Positions 1 to 6,784 are shown, counted from the stretch's first letter. The stretch: 8,037 nt of DNA from Chryseobacterium gleum (GCA_945877045.1 CAMCQW010000078.1:1-8037); one strand, 5' to 3'. Notes: generated from the sequence alone by a model not told the origin. Translations and numbers: made by a program.

Positions 1-508
1 CGTTTCTTTTCACATTAAAAGCAGCAACATTTTCTACAAAACCGGCATTTTTGGAAGTGCGGTTATCCTTGGTTTCCACTTCGTCATCTACTGCGGGTCT
101 TATTTTGGCAAGCAAAGCTGTTAAATTTCCCATTTCTGCATGGTCACAAGCTCCTTTTACAGCGCCACATTTACTGTGTCCTAGAACTACAATTATTTTT
201 GAGCCTGCTAATTTGCACGCAAATTCCATACTCCCTAATATATCTTCATTGATTATATTACCGGCAATTCTCACGCTAAAAATATCCCCAAGTCCTTGAT
301 CAAAAATAAGCTCAGCAGAAGTCCTACTATCAATACAACTCAAAACCACAGCAAATGGGTGCTGTCCGTCAGAGGTTTCATTGACTTGTTGTAAAAGGTT
401 ACGATTGGTTTTTAAGTTATTGACAAAACGTATATTACCTTCTTCTAGTAATTTCAATGCCATAGATGGTGTAATGGAATCTTGTATTTCTTTTGTTAGG
501 GTTTTCAT
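1..508 (-). CDS. Beta-class carbonic anhydrase, N-terminal part (runs off the left edge)
   Basis: Zinc enzyme that interconverts CO2 and bicarbonate, probably in the cytoplasm since no signal peptide is visible. I translated it by hand from the ATG at 508; 169 codons are present and the frame stays open to base 1. The zinc-site signatures are intact: Cys58-Ile-Asp60-Ser-Arg62 supplies the first Cys ligand and the Asp/Arg dyad, and Gly-His111-Ser-Lys-Cys114-Gly supplies the His and second Cys. The preceding HPFAVVLSC and the FSVRIAGN stretch are also typical of the family. The usual length is about 200-230 residues, so some 30-60 are missing. The start begins MKTLTKEIQ; Met16 is a less likely alternative. 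It follows the small secreted-protein gene after a 178-nt spacer, so it is probably transcribed separately. The family call is firm. The physiological role (bicarbonate supply or pH balance) is inference. Confidence 0.93.
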   Translation of the reverse strand, partial: MKTLTKEIQDSITPSMALKLLEEGNIRFVNNLKTNRNLLQQVNETSDGQHPFAVVLSCIDSRTSAELIFDQGLGDIFSVRIAGNIINEDILGSMEFACKLAGSKIIVVLGHSKCGAVKGACDHAEMGNLTALLAKIRPAVDDEVETKDNRTSKNAGFVENVAAFNVKRN

Positions 509-686
509 AAATGATGTATTATAATTTAAAATATGGTTTTTATTTATTCAAATTTTACTAGCTTCAATAAAGTAAGTTGCTGGATTACCGAAAGTACGGC
601 AAAAGGAGTATAAAAAAAGATATTCGTTTACAAAACATTAGGCATTCTTTGCGAATAAAAATTTAAATTAATACTTGGTACTTAAT

Positions 687-1013
687 TTAAATGGTTTGTT
701 CTGGGGGGGAATAAGGTATTTCTAAATATACCGGTTTTGGTATTTGATCATTATGATTCAAATAAATAGTTTGTTGATAAACGTCACTAACAAAATGATT
801 TGAATTAAAATTTTTATTATCAATTAAACAAAATTCTGCATCAACTTCCCCCTCACTATCTTCTAATAAAAAATCTACTATCCCCTCTTCGGTTGAAACA
901 TCGCCTAACTTAATACTAGTTGATTTACATTCGAATAGATAACAAACGGAAATTAATTGCAATAAAAACAACTTTAAAAAAAAGAATTTAATTATGGAAT
1001 TGCCATTCATCAT
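687..1013 (-). CDS. Small hypothetical protein, probably secreted (108 aa)
   Basis: I do not recognise this protein. Residues 6-27 form a hydrophobic stretch after Lys9 (FFFLKLFLLQLISVCYLF) that fits a Sec signal peptide or a single membrane anchor. No good lipobox is present: the two candidate cysteines, Cys24 and Cys29, are preceded by Val and Glu. The remainder is acidic in its first half (DVSTEEG, LLEDSEGEVDAE) and ends in a Pro/Tyr-rich tail (PKPVYLEIPYSPPEQTI). A well-formed promoter ends 4 nt before the ATG, which supports both the reality of the gene and this start. A second ATG follows immediately (MM) and could equally be used. No Shine-Dalgarno is visible. It is followed by a 178-nt spacer before the carbonic anhydrase gene. 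A G7 tract at 703-709 lies in the last codons. Function is unknown; placement in the envelope or outside the cell is inference from the N-terminus. Confidence 0.6.
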   Translation of the reverse strand: MMNGNSIIKFFFLKLFLLQLISVCYLFECKSTSIKLGDVSTEEGIVDFLLEDSEGEVDAEFCLIDNKNFNSNHFVSDVYQQTIYLNHNDQIPKPVYLEIPYSPPEQTI

Positions 1014-1017
1014 GCCA

Positions 1018-1047
1018 CAAAAGTAATATTGAAAAGGTGAAAAACAA
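1018..1047 (-). promoter_or_regulatory. Bacteroidota-type promoter for the small secreted-protein gene
   Basis: On the minus strand, TTG (1045-1047) is followed by a 19-nt spacer and then TACTTTTG (1018-1025). This matches the Bacteroidota housekeeping consensus TTG / TAnnTTTG with the usual spacing. It begins 10 nt past the kbl stop codon. The -7 box ends only 4 nt before the ATG at 1013, so the transcript would carry almost no leader. The match is seen in the sequence; activity is inferred. Confidence 0.7.
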
Positions 1048-1056
1048 GTTAATTAC

Positions 1057-2244
1057 TCAAATAACATTTAATTTTTTCCCAACTTTAATAAATGCCGCAA
1101 TTGCTTTGTCCAAATCTGCTATAGAATGAGCAGCGGAAACCTGCGTTCTAATTCGTGCTTGATCCTTTGCAACCACAGGATAGAAAAAACCAATGGCATA
1201 GACTCCTTCTTTCAATAATTCATTCGCGAAATTTTGTGATAAGGCGGCGTCATAAAGCATAATCGGAACGATAGGTGAATCTCCTTTTTTGATGTCAAAA
1301 CCAGCAGCGATAATCTTTTCCTTGAAATACAAAGTATTACTTTCTAATTTATCTCTCAACTCCGTATTAGCAGAAAGAATTTCAAAAACTTTAATCGATG
1401 CACCAACGATTGCAGGTGATAATGAATTAGAAAACAAATAAGGTCGAGAACGTTGACGTAACATTTCAATTACTTCTTTACTCCCGGTAGTATAACCGCC
1501 CATTGCGCCACCAAGTGCTTTTCCAAGCGTTCCTGTAATAATATCAACACGATCCATAACACCGCAATGTTCAGGGACACCTCTACCCGTTTTACCAATA
1601 AATCCTGCTGAATGGCACTCATCTGTCATTACTAAAGCGTCATATTTATCGGCTAAATCACAAATTTGATCCATTAATGCAATGTCACCATCCATAGAAA
1701 ATACGCCATCTGTTACAATAATACGATGACGTTGAGCTTGTGCTTTTTGAAGTTGTAGCTCTAAATCCGCCATATCCGAATGGTTATATCGATAGCGCTG
1801 GGCCTTGCATAATCGAACCCCATCAATAATAGAAGCATGGTTTAATGCGTCAGAAATAATGGCATCTTCCTCCGAAAATAATGGTTCGAATAGCCCTCCA
1901 TTTGCATCAAAAGCTGCGGCATATAGAATGGTGTCTTCAGTTCCATAAAACTCAGCAATTTGACGTTCTAGTGTTTTGTGTATATCTTGGGTTCCACAAA
2001 TAAAGCGCACAGATGACATGCCAAAGCCATGCGTGTCTAAGGTGTCTTTTGCAGCTTGTACTACCTCCGGATGAGAAGAAAGTCCCAAGTAATTATTCGC
2101 ACACATTACCACCACATTCTCACCTGAACTTACCTGCACATTCGCACCTTGAGGACTTGTAATAACACGCTCTTTTTTTAACAATCCCTTTTCTTGAATA
2201 GATTGTAATTCTTCAGCTAAAAATGATTTTATCTTTCCGTACAT
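1057..2244 (-). CDS. kbl: 2-amino-3-ketobutyrate CoA ligase (glycine C-acetyltransferase)
   Basis: PLP-dependent cytoplasmic enzyme of the alpha-oxoamine synthase family. It cleaves 2-amino-3-ketobutyrate with CoA to glycine and acetyl-CoA, the second step of threonine degradation after threonine dehydrogenase. Length (395 aa) matches E. coli Kbl (398 aa), and long blocks match as I remember that protein: CANNYLGL (48-55), RFICGTQD (80-87), SDALNHASIIDGVRLCKA (131-148), DGVFSMDG (179-186), DIITGTLGKALGG (234-246) and RQRSRPYLFSNSL. Lys242 is the PLP Schiff-base lysine; Asp208 and His211 contact the cofactor ring, His136 stacks on it, and Arg366 in RIRTQ should bind the substrate carboxylate. 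The match separates it from BioF and serine palmitoyltransferase. The ATG lies 2 nt after the stop of the upstream membrane-protein gene, in an A-rich context, so the two are probably cotranscribed and translationally coupled. No threonine dehydrogenase gene is in the window. Confidence 0.95.
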   Translation of the reverse strand: MYGKIKSFLAEELQSIQEKGLLKKERVITSPQGANVQVSSGENVVVMCANNYLGLSSHPEVVQAAKDTLDTHGFGMSSVRFICGTQDIHKTLERQIAEFYGTEDTILYAAAFDANGGLFEPLFSEEDAIISDALNHASIIDGVRLCKAQRYRYNHSDMADLELQLQKAQAQRHRIIVTDGVFSMDGDIALMDQICDLADKYDALVMTDECHSAGFIGKTGRGVPEHCGVMDRVDIITGTLGKALGGAMGGYTTGSKEVIEMLRQRSRPYLFSNSLSPAIVGASIKVFEILSANTELRDKLESNTLYFKEKIIAAGFDIKKGDSPIVPIMLYDAALSQNFANELLKEGVYAIGFFYPVVAKDQARIRTQVSAAHSIADLDKAIAAFIKVGKKLNVI

Positions 2245-2246
2245 AT

Positions 2247-2804
2247 TTATTTTTTTATAAATTCTCGACTCCGTTTAACCAATAAATTTAATAATACATT
2301 GGCATCTTTTGGATCTATTTTTTTTCCAAATCTTATCGTTTTATTTAGGTATTCAAATTGAATTCTTTCCCCGCCATTAATCCAAGGAGAGGATTCCCAA
2401 ACACTTTGTATTGAATTAGTTTCAGGATAAATCAAGTTAATTTGTTTTATGTTTTCATGATAATACACCGTTGATTTTCCATAGTTAGAGATTGCTTTTT
2501 TTATATGCAATCCAACTTCATCAATTTTAATTTTTTCCTTTCCATACTGAAGCCATAAAAAAGCCTTGGTAACACGAAAAGCATAATAAAACCAAAACAC
2601 TAGCGATACAACAATAATTATTTGTTCTTGACCTGTTAATTTCAAGGAATTAAAAGCCCACACTAAGGTGATACCGATAACATACCACATGGCCAACCAT
2701 GCGCCCATCATTAAGCTCACCAAAAATTTCTTTTCGGGACCAATAACAATTGTCGTTTTATTTGCATGATCAACGAATGTAATTCGCTGTCCTATTGATT
2801 TCAT
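2247..2804 (-). CDS. Hypothetical protein with two membrane segments and a C-terminal soluble domain (185 aa)
   Basis: Not recognised. Counting from the ATG at 2804 (MKSIGQRITF), two hydrophobic segments lie at about 27-51 and 61-86, separated by a short polar turn (NSLKLTGQE). This suggests an inner-membrane hairpin with both ends on the same side. The remaining 100 residues are soluble and beta-rich in appearance (KIKIDEVGLHI, STVYYHENIKQINLIYP, RIQFEYLNKTIRFG), ending in a basic helix (LLNLLVKRSREFIKK). Two membrane segments followed by a strand-rich domain recalls bacterial PH-like membrane proteins; this is a weak analogy, not an identification. A TTG 18 nt further upstream is in frame but sits in the terminator T-run and is not a believable start. 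The gene lies directly after the gldN terminator and 2 nt before kbl, so it is the first gene of a pair with kbl. No functional link to threonine breakdown is visible. Confidence 0.8.
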   Translation of the reverse strand: MKSIGQRITFVDHANKTTIVIGPEKKFLVSLMMGAWLAMWYVIGITLVWAFNSLKLTGQEQIIIVVSLVFWFYYAFRVTKAFLWLQYGKEKIKIDEVGLHIKKAISNYGKSTVYYHENIKQINLIYPETNSIQSVWESSPWINGGERIQFEYLNKTIRFGKKIDPKDANVLLNLLVKRSREFIKK

Positions 2805-2808
2805 AGGA

Positions 2809-2816
2809 CAAAAATA
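2809..2816 (-). promoter_or_regulatory. Possible -7 box for the membrane-protein/kbl pair
   Basis: TATTTTTG on the minus strand is a perfect TAnnTTTG -7 element ending 4 nt before the ATG at 2804. The -33 element is poor: at 22 nt there is only CTGG, inside the terminator stem. The tract is T-rich, so a chance match is possible. If real, transcription would restart immediately after the gldN terminator with almost no leader. Confidence 0.35.
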
Positions 2817-2820
2817 AAAC

Positions 2821-2848
2821 AAAAAACCCCGGCTTTCGCCAGGGCTTT
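2821..2848 (-). terminator. Rho-independent terminator after gldN
   Basis: On the minus strand the stem CCCTGGC / GCCGGGG (one U-G wobble) closes a GAAA tetraloop. It is extended outward by a G-U and three A-U pairs and followed by TTTTTT. It begins 16 nt after the gldN stop codon and ends 16 nt before the next ATG. It marks the end of the gldKLMN transcript. The outer A-tract means it could also terminate rightward transcription, but no plus-strand gene needs it. Confidence 0.92.
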
Positions 2849-2864
2849 AATTAATTTATTATGC

Positions 2865-4127
2865 TTAATAATTCCAAACATCATGTTCCCAATTACGCAT
2901 CGTATTTTTAAATTGTTCCGCTTGATATAAAGCATCTACGCCATAACGATAATCTTCAATCTCTTGATCAAATCTATTAGAACTTTTGTAAATCTGTCCT
3001 GTAAAACGTCTTTTCCAAAATAAATCATCGAAAGACATCCATTGCGCATCTGATTTATCATTATAAACAAAATAATTTACAATAACATTTCTCAATTCAG
3101 GGAAATACAACCAAAACATTTCTTTTTCAGCCCATTCATCTGTATACTCTTCGAAACCGTTATCGTAACGATACGCTTTGCCACTTTTATTGTAAACTAA
3201 TAAGTCGCCTCGCTCGTCATCAGCCTGTCCTTCTGCTACAGTGTACCTTGCAACTGGCGCAATAGCAATTATACGCTTCTCAAACATAGATAACTCCTTG
3301 TCAAAATACCAATCTTCTTTAATGTTGTATGCAAATATACTATTAGATGCCGCATACATTATTTTATAGTCTTTTTTTACTACAGTACCAACAATTGCTG
3401 CATCCCACCACGCTGTAAATTTATCCTTATCTACGGCTAAAAAAGTCTCATAATCCGGATCCGCAGCAATAGCAGAATCCAAATATTCCTGAAGAGTTTG
3501 ATCCGTTCTGACAACAATAATTGTATCCTCAGGATCACTCATTCGAGGTAATTTTAAATCATCCCCTTTACCGTTAGCTGAAATAATATCTGAGATTATT
3601 TTTTTGTATTGAGAATTAAGAAAATAATCATTACCAGAAAAATTAGCATTTTTTACAACCGGATATTTCAAGCTATAACCGTCTTCTAAGGTTGGATAAT
3701 TATCACTTGCAACTTGATAAACCGTTAAATCACCTAAAAGTATGTGCCTCAAAATAACTGTCCACAAAGACCAATTACTTTGATTTCGATTCCAGGCCGT
3801 ATTATCAACTTCCTTAACACTAGAAGGACTATATGTTGAAGATTCTCCATCACCACCATCAAAGGAATCGAATGGTAAAAATATTGAATGATTTATTTTT
3901 TCACGAGCATCTATTCTTGAATAAACTCTTTTTGCAAAGGCATAATCTGCCGCGCGAACGAATTCATAAGGCCGAGCAGCGCCTACAGGCAATTCTTCTT
4001 GAAGAACTACACCATCAATCACACCATTTGAAGGCTGATTTAAAGGCCCTCTCATCGGATCACCTTGTGCACTTACTAAAGACGACAAGCCAATACAAAA
4101 ATAAATTAATCCAATAGTTGCTTTCAT
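2865..4127 (-). CDS. gldN: GldN, periplasmic ring component of the type IX secretion/gliding machinery
   Basis: GldN (PorN in Porphyromonas) binds the lipoprotein GldK to form the periplasmic ring beneath the outer membrane that receives energy from GldM. A Sec signal peptide covers about residues 1-20 (MKATIGLIYFCIGLSSLVSA) and the predicted mature start is Gln21, as is usual for Bacteroidota signal peptidase I substrates. The family core is clear: KRVYSRIDAREKIN (67-79), EDWYFDKELSMFEKRIIAIAPV (271-292), FWLYFPELRNVIVNYFVYN (338-356) and DDLFWKRRFTGQIYK (367-381). At 420 aa it is longer than the best-known GldN/PorN proteins (roughly 300-360 aa, from memory); the extra length seems to lie around residues 85-120 and 160-250. 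Its ATG is 6 nt after the gldM stop, and the GGAAATT just upstream overlaps that stop codon (TAG). A terminator follows, and there is no gldO paralogue. Confidence 0.95.
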   Translation of the reverse strand: MKATIGLIYFCIGLSSLVSAQGDPMRGPLNQPSNGVIDGVVLQEELPVGAARPYEFVRAADYAFAKRVYSRIDAREKINHSIFLPFDSFDGGDGESSTYSPSSVKEVDNTAWNRNQSNWSLWTVILRHILLGDLTVYQVASDNYPTLEDGYSLKYPVVKNANFSGNDYFLNSQYKKIISDIISANGKGDDLKLPRMSDPEDTIIVVRTDQTLQEYLDSAIAADPDYETFLAVDKDKFTAWWDAAIVGTVVKKDYKIMYAASNSIFAYNIKEDWYFDKELSMFEKRIIAIAPVARYTVAEGQADDERGDLLVYNKSGKAYRYDNGFEEYTDEWAEKEMFWLYFPELRNVIVNYFVYNDKSDAQWMSFDDLFWKRRFTGQIYKSSNRFDQEIEDYRYGVDALYQAEQFKNTMRNWEHDVWNY

Positions 4128-4133
4128 AATTTC

Positions 4134-5885
4134 CTAGTTTGTAACTTTTAAAATTCCTTGAGCAGGTACTTGTGATCTTACACCGTTTCGAGTGTAAAAA
4201 ATTTCAATCGCCACTTTTTTCCCAACGCGTACTTTTGAAACAGCACTTCCTGGAATTGCTTTACCGCTAAAAGGAACATCATCAATCGTTCCACCAATAA
4301 CATTGAATGCAAGACCCGTGAACGGTGAGTCAGCGCCAAGGCTAACGTTAGCAATAAATCCTGTAGATTTCGATATTGTAGAACCTGATACTTGCGCATT
4401 TGGAAATGGCTTAACTTTATATCTAAAAGTTCCAAAACTTCTAGATTTACCATCTTTATCTTTACCGGACAAAGTGATTGAAACCTGCTTTGTTCCTTGA
4501 GCTACATTAACATAGTATCCTTTATAATTACCGTTCGCATCGCTCCAATTTGCTGGAGTGGCTGACCCACCTGCAACACTAATAGAAGATGATACTACAC
4601 CTGCTGCAACTGGAACCACTTTATTTTGCCATCCTGTATACATAATAGATAATTCAGGTAAAGCAATTGAACCGTTAGGTTGCACAATTTGCACTTTCCA
4701 CGTCCAAGGTCTTTGTTTAGGAACACCTGCTTTATTGTAAATAGTAACAGTTCCAGATAAATTCATTTCTCCATTATTTGCAGCTGTGGTTTTAACAGTT
4801 CCAATTCCATTTTCAATGGTAATTGAACCTGGGCCAGTAACAACAGGATTGTTATCCGAATCATAAGCTGCCATAGTTACTTTTAACTCAATAGGCTCAC
4901 CTGCAGTAGCTACACCTGGGCCACTTACTAATTCTTGGATTTTATTGAAAGAATATTCGCCCGTTGTCACTTTACTCTTCAGTAAGTTAACTGCTTTTGC
5001 TCTTGCTGCTAATATATCATTTTCAAGTGATGAAAGGGAAGCTATTGCACCAACTAAAGGAGAGTGATCAAAGGTTTTAGACATCCAATGAATATTTTCT
5101 TGTTCACCATGAAGATTTAATTCTTGTTTAGTCAACTCCTCATAAATAGAAGATAATGCCGCTAAATCTTCTTTATTAACCTTATTTCCGGGGGCACTAA
5201 ACATCTTGTTAATTTGCTTGGTTAAATCAGTATTATCAATAAAAGTGTTGATATCCTTAACCTTAACAATCCATTTCGCATTATCACCTTCTTTATATGA
5301 ACCTGTCGTTTCAACAATGAATTTTCTGTAGGCATTAAACTTTTTCCATAGTTTAAAACCATCTTTCGTGGGGTCTAATTCTTTAATTTCAGAACCAATT
5401 ATTTCATGCATTGGAACATCAAATTGATCTTTAGCTTCAACCGCTTGAAGGTTCATTCTAATAGGAAGCAAAGGCTTTTTTGTATTATATTTTATCCAAA
5501 TTATTTTGTCTAATTTCTTATTTCCAAAATCCTTTACATTTTCACCACTTTTTTCTAAAATTTTCATTTTAATGTCATCTATGAATTTAATCATCGAGCC
5601 AGTTTCTTTATCAATTTTAGCAATCAAATCAAGGTATTGCTTTATTTTAATCTTTTTAGCTTTACCTGCTTCATCATCTAACGTAGTGTTCATTTCTTGC
5701 ACTAAGTCTTTTCTTGCAGCATCACCTCTCTCAAATTGAGTGATGTTACCTCTTTGGATATTTTCTTCTATTGCAACAAAAGCATCTAGAACTGACTTTG
5801 ATACATTCAACGCAAGTAGCGCTGTAAGTACCAAGTACATCATTCCAATCATCTTTTGTCTTGGGGTTTCTTTACCACCAGCCAT
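4134..5885 (-). CDS. gldM: GldM, motor and periplasmic shaft of the type IX secretion/gliding machinery
   Basis: GldM (PorM) pairs with GldL to form the proton-driven inner-membrane motor; its long periplasmic part reaches the GldK/GldN ring. The N-terminus MAGGKETPRQKMIGMMYLVL is diagnostic: a short cytoplasmic tail with the conserved Arg9, then one membrane helix at about 11-28, followed by SVLDAFVAIEENI. The periplasmic region reads as a helical domain D1 (about 35-310), with the family motif around FDHSPLVGAIASLSSLEND (272-290), then three beta-rich domains: D2 (about 311-400), D3 (401-495, containing the YTGWQNKV stretch) and D4 (496-583). Typical members have about 510-530 residues, so this one is some 60 longer, mostly in D1 (Lys-rich 75-135 and 165-240). 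The start lacks a Shine-Dalgarno and has an A/T-rich leader 50 nt after gldL. No internal promoter was found. Confidence 0.97.
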   Translation of the reverse strand: MAGGKETPRQKMIGMMYLVLTALLALNVSKSVLDAFVAIEENIQRGNITQFERGDAARKDLVQEMNTTLDDEAGKAKKIKIKQYLDLIAKIDKETGSMIKFIDDIKMKILEKSGENVKDFGNKKLDKIIWIKYNTKKPLLPIRMNLQAVEAKDQFDVPMHEIIGSEIKELDPTKDGFKLWKKFNAYRKFIVETTGSYKEGDNAKWIVKVKDINTFIDNTDLTKQINKMFSAPGNKVNKEDLAALSSIYEELTKQELNLHGEQENIHWMSKTFDHSPLVGAIASLSSLENDILAARAKAVNLLKSKVTTGEYSFNKIQELVSGPGVATAGEPIELKVTMAAYDSDNNPVVTGPGSITIENGIGTVKTTAANNGEMNLSGTVTIYNKAGVPKQRPWTWKVQIVQPNGSIALPELSIMYTGWQNKVVPVAAGVVSSSISVAGGSATPANWSDANGNYKGYYVNVAQGTKQVSITLSGKDKDGKSRSFGTFRYKVKPFPNAQVSGSTISKSTGFIANVSLGADSPFTGLAFNVIGGTIDDVPFSGKAIPGSAVSKVRVGKKVAIEIFYTRNGVRSQVPAQGILKVTN

Positions 5886-5935
5886 AATCTATGTTTTTAA
5901 ATGTTTATAATTAAATATTTTGGTTGTTGGTTAAA

Positions 5936-6784
5936 TTAGCTTTTCATTGCTTTCAACATGTTGCCATAAACATTGTTCAAATCAGTTAAGTTTTGAGCCA
6001 AAACAGCCATGTTTTCACGATACAAACGAGTATCTTCTGCAGAAGCAGATAGATTGCTCATCATTTCTAGCACTTGTTTTTGGAAGCCTTGTGTTGCCTC
6101 TAAATGGGCTGAAGAACCTTGTAATTGAAGCTCATAAACATTGTTCAAAGCAGTTAAGTTTTTAGAAACTCCTTGCATAGCTATACCCATTGATTCTCCA
6201 TCACTTTGAGCCGCTGTAATGCCAACTAAAGCAACAGACGCTTTTTCATAATCAGAAGATAAAGCGGTTACTCTATTAGAAGCTGCTTCTAAACTTGCAA
6301 CGTAAGAATCTGTAGCTGTAGCTGCAGATGAAACACTTTTTAATTGCTCTGCATTGTGACTTAAATCACGCATAGCAGATCCTAAACGATCTAAAAGCGA
6401 TTGATCAATTTTAGCATTGGCAAGAAGCTCGTCAAATTTTTCTGTAATCCCAGTAGATGATGAACCACCTGCACCTCCAGCTAATTCCATCGGCTTAGGA
6501 AATGCTTGAAGCTCTTCCGCAGTTTGTGGTCTTTCGTCTTCAGGTAAAAGGTATGGATAATAAACAGCCCAATTTGGCTCAGCATGTAAAGGCTCCATGG
6601 CACTTAAAGCAAAAATTACTGCTTCAGTAGTCAAACCAATTATCAACATTATATCACAATATGGCCAGTGCATGATTTTAAATAATGCACCCAATATAAC
6701 TACAGATGCACCGTAACCATAAACCATTTTCATTAAATTTTTGTAACCTTTTGATGCGAAAAAACCGCCTGACTTACCACTCAT
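5936..6784 (-). CDS. gldL: GldL, inner-membrane motor component of the type IX secretion/gliding machinery
   Basis: GldL (PorL) forms a pentamer around two GldM membrane helices and converts proton flow into motion for secretion and gliding. Two membrane helices lie at about 21-38 and 43-62. The conserved GALFKIMHWP (32-41) links them and contains Lys36 and His39. Glu54 inside helix 2 (LTTEAVIFALSAMEP) probably corresponds to the Glu shown to be essential in F. johnsoniae (Glu49, from memory). After a conserved WAVYYPYLLP segment (72-81) and a Gly/Ser linker (102-112), the cytoplasmic tail (about 113-282) is helical and likely coiled coil. It contains a repeated unit, NLTALNNVYELQ (209-220) and NLTDLNNVYGNM (265-276). 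At 282 aa it is longer than F. johnsoniae GldL (about 215) and close to PorL. It lies 51 nt after gldK and 50 nt before gldM, with no promoter match in either gap. Confidence 0.97.
   Translation of the reverse strand: MSGKSGGFFASKGYKNLMKMVYGYGASVVILGALFKIMHWPYCDIMLIIGLTTEAVIFALSAMEPLHAEPNWAVYYPYLLPEDERPQTAEELQAFPKPMELAGGAGGSSSTGITEKFDELLANAKIDQSLLDRLGSAMRDLSHNAEQLKSVSSAATATDSYVASLEAASNRVTALSSDYEKASVALVGITAAQSDGESMGIAMQGVSKNLTALNNVYELQLQGSSAHLEATQGFQKQVLEMMSNLSASAEDTRLYRENMAVLAQNLTDLNNVYGNMLKAMKS
5965..5994 (-). repeat. 30-bp direct repeat in gldL, distal copy
   Basis: This copy encodes NLTDLNNVY near the GldL C-terminus. It matches the copy at 6133-6162 at 29 of 30 bases; the only difference changes GAT to GCT (Asp/Ala). 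The copies are in the same frame, 168 bp (56 codons) apart. The match is direct; whether it reflects a recent copying event is uncertain. Confidence 0.85.
6133..6162 (-). repeat. 30-bp direct repeat in gldL, proximal copy
   Basis: This copy encodes NLTALNNVY at GldL residues 209-217 and pairs with 5965-5994. Codon choice is the same at every shared residue, including Leu, Thr and Val codons, while flanking sequence differs. Confidence 0.85.

Noticed and set aside
51..299. Plus-strand open frame of 82 codons
   Set aside because: It is antisense to the carbonic anhydrase zinc-binding region, which is clearly coding on the minus strand.
509..608. Promoter for the carbonic anhydrase gene
   Set aside because: The best minus-strand matches are AAAATTTG (first base wrong, no TTG at 19 nt) near 552-559 and TCCTTTTG further upstream (second base wrong, 23-nt spacer). 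Neither is convincing.
652..685. AT-rich hairpin after the small gene (TTAA-G-TAC / GTATTAA, CAA loop) as a terminator
   Set aside because: The 7-bp stem has a bulge and only one G-C pair, and the following T tract is interrupted. Stability is too low in such AT-rich DNA.
1039..1059. Weak stem plus TTTTT after kbl as a terminator
   Set aside because: Only about five pairs, two of them G-U. The TTG and T-run are better explained as the promoter of the next gene.
2805..2822. TTG at 2822 as start of the membrane protein
   Set aside because: It lies inside the terminator T-run. The ATG at 2804 is six codons downstream and gives a normal N-terminus.
3833..4117. Plus-strand open frame (94 codons) opposite gldN
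   Set aside because: It is antisense to the signal peptide and conserved start of gldN. The His/Leu/Gln-rich composition is typical of an antisense shadow.
5947..6165. Plus-strand open frame opposite gldL
   Set aside because: It arises from the antisense of the GldL tail; its internal repetition is just the 30-bp repeat read backwards.
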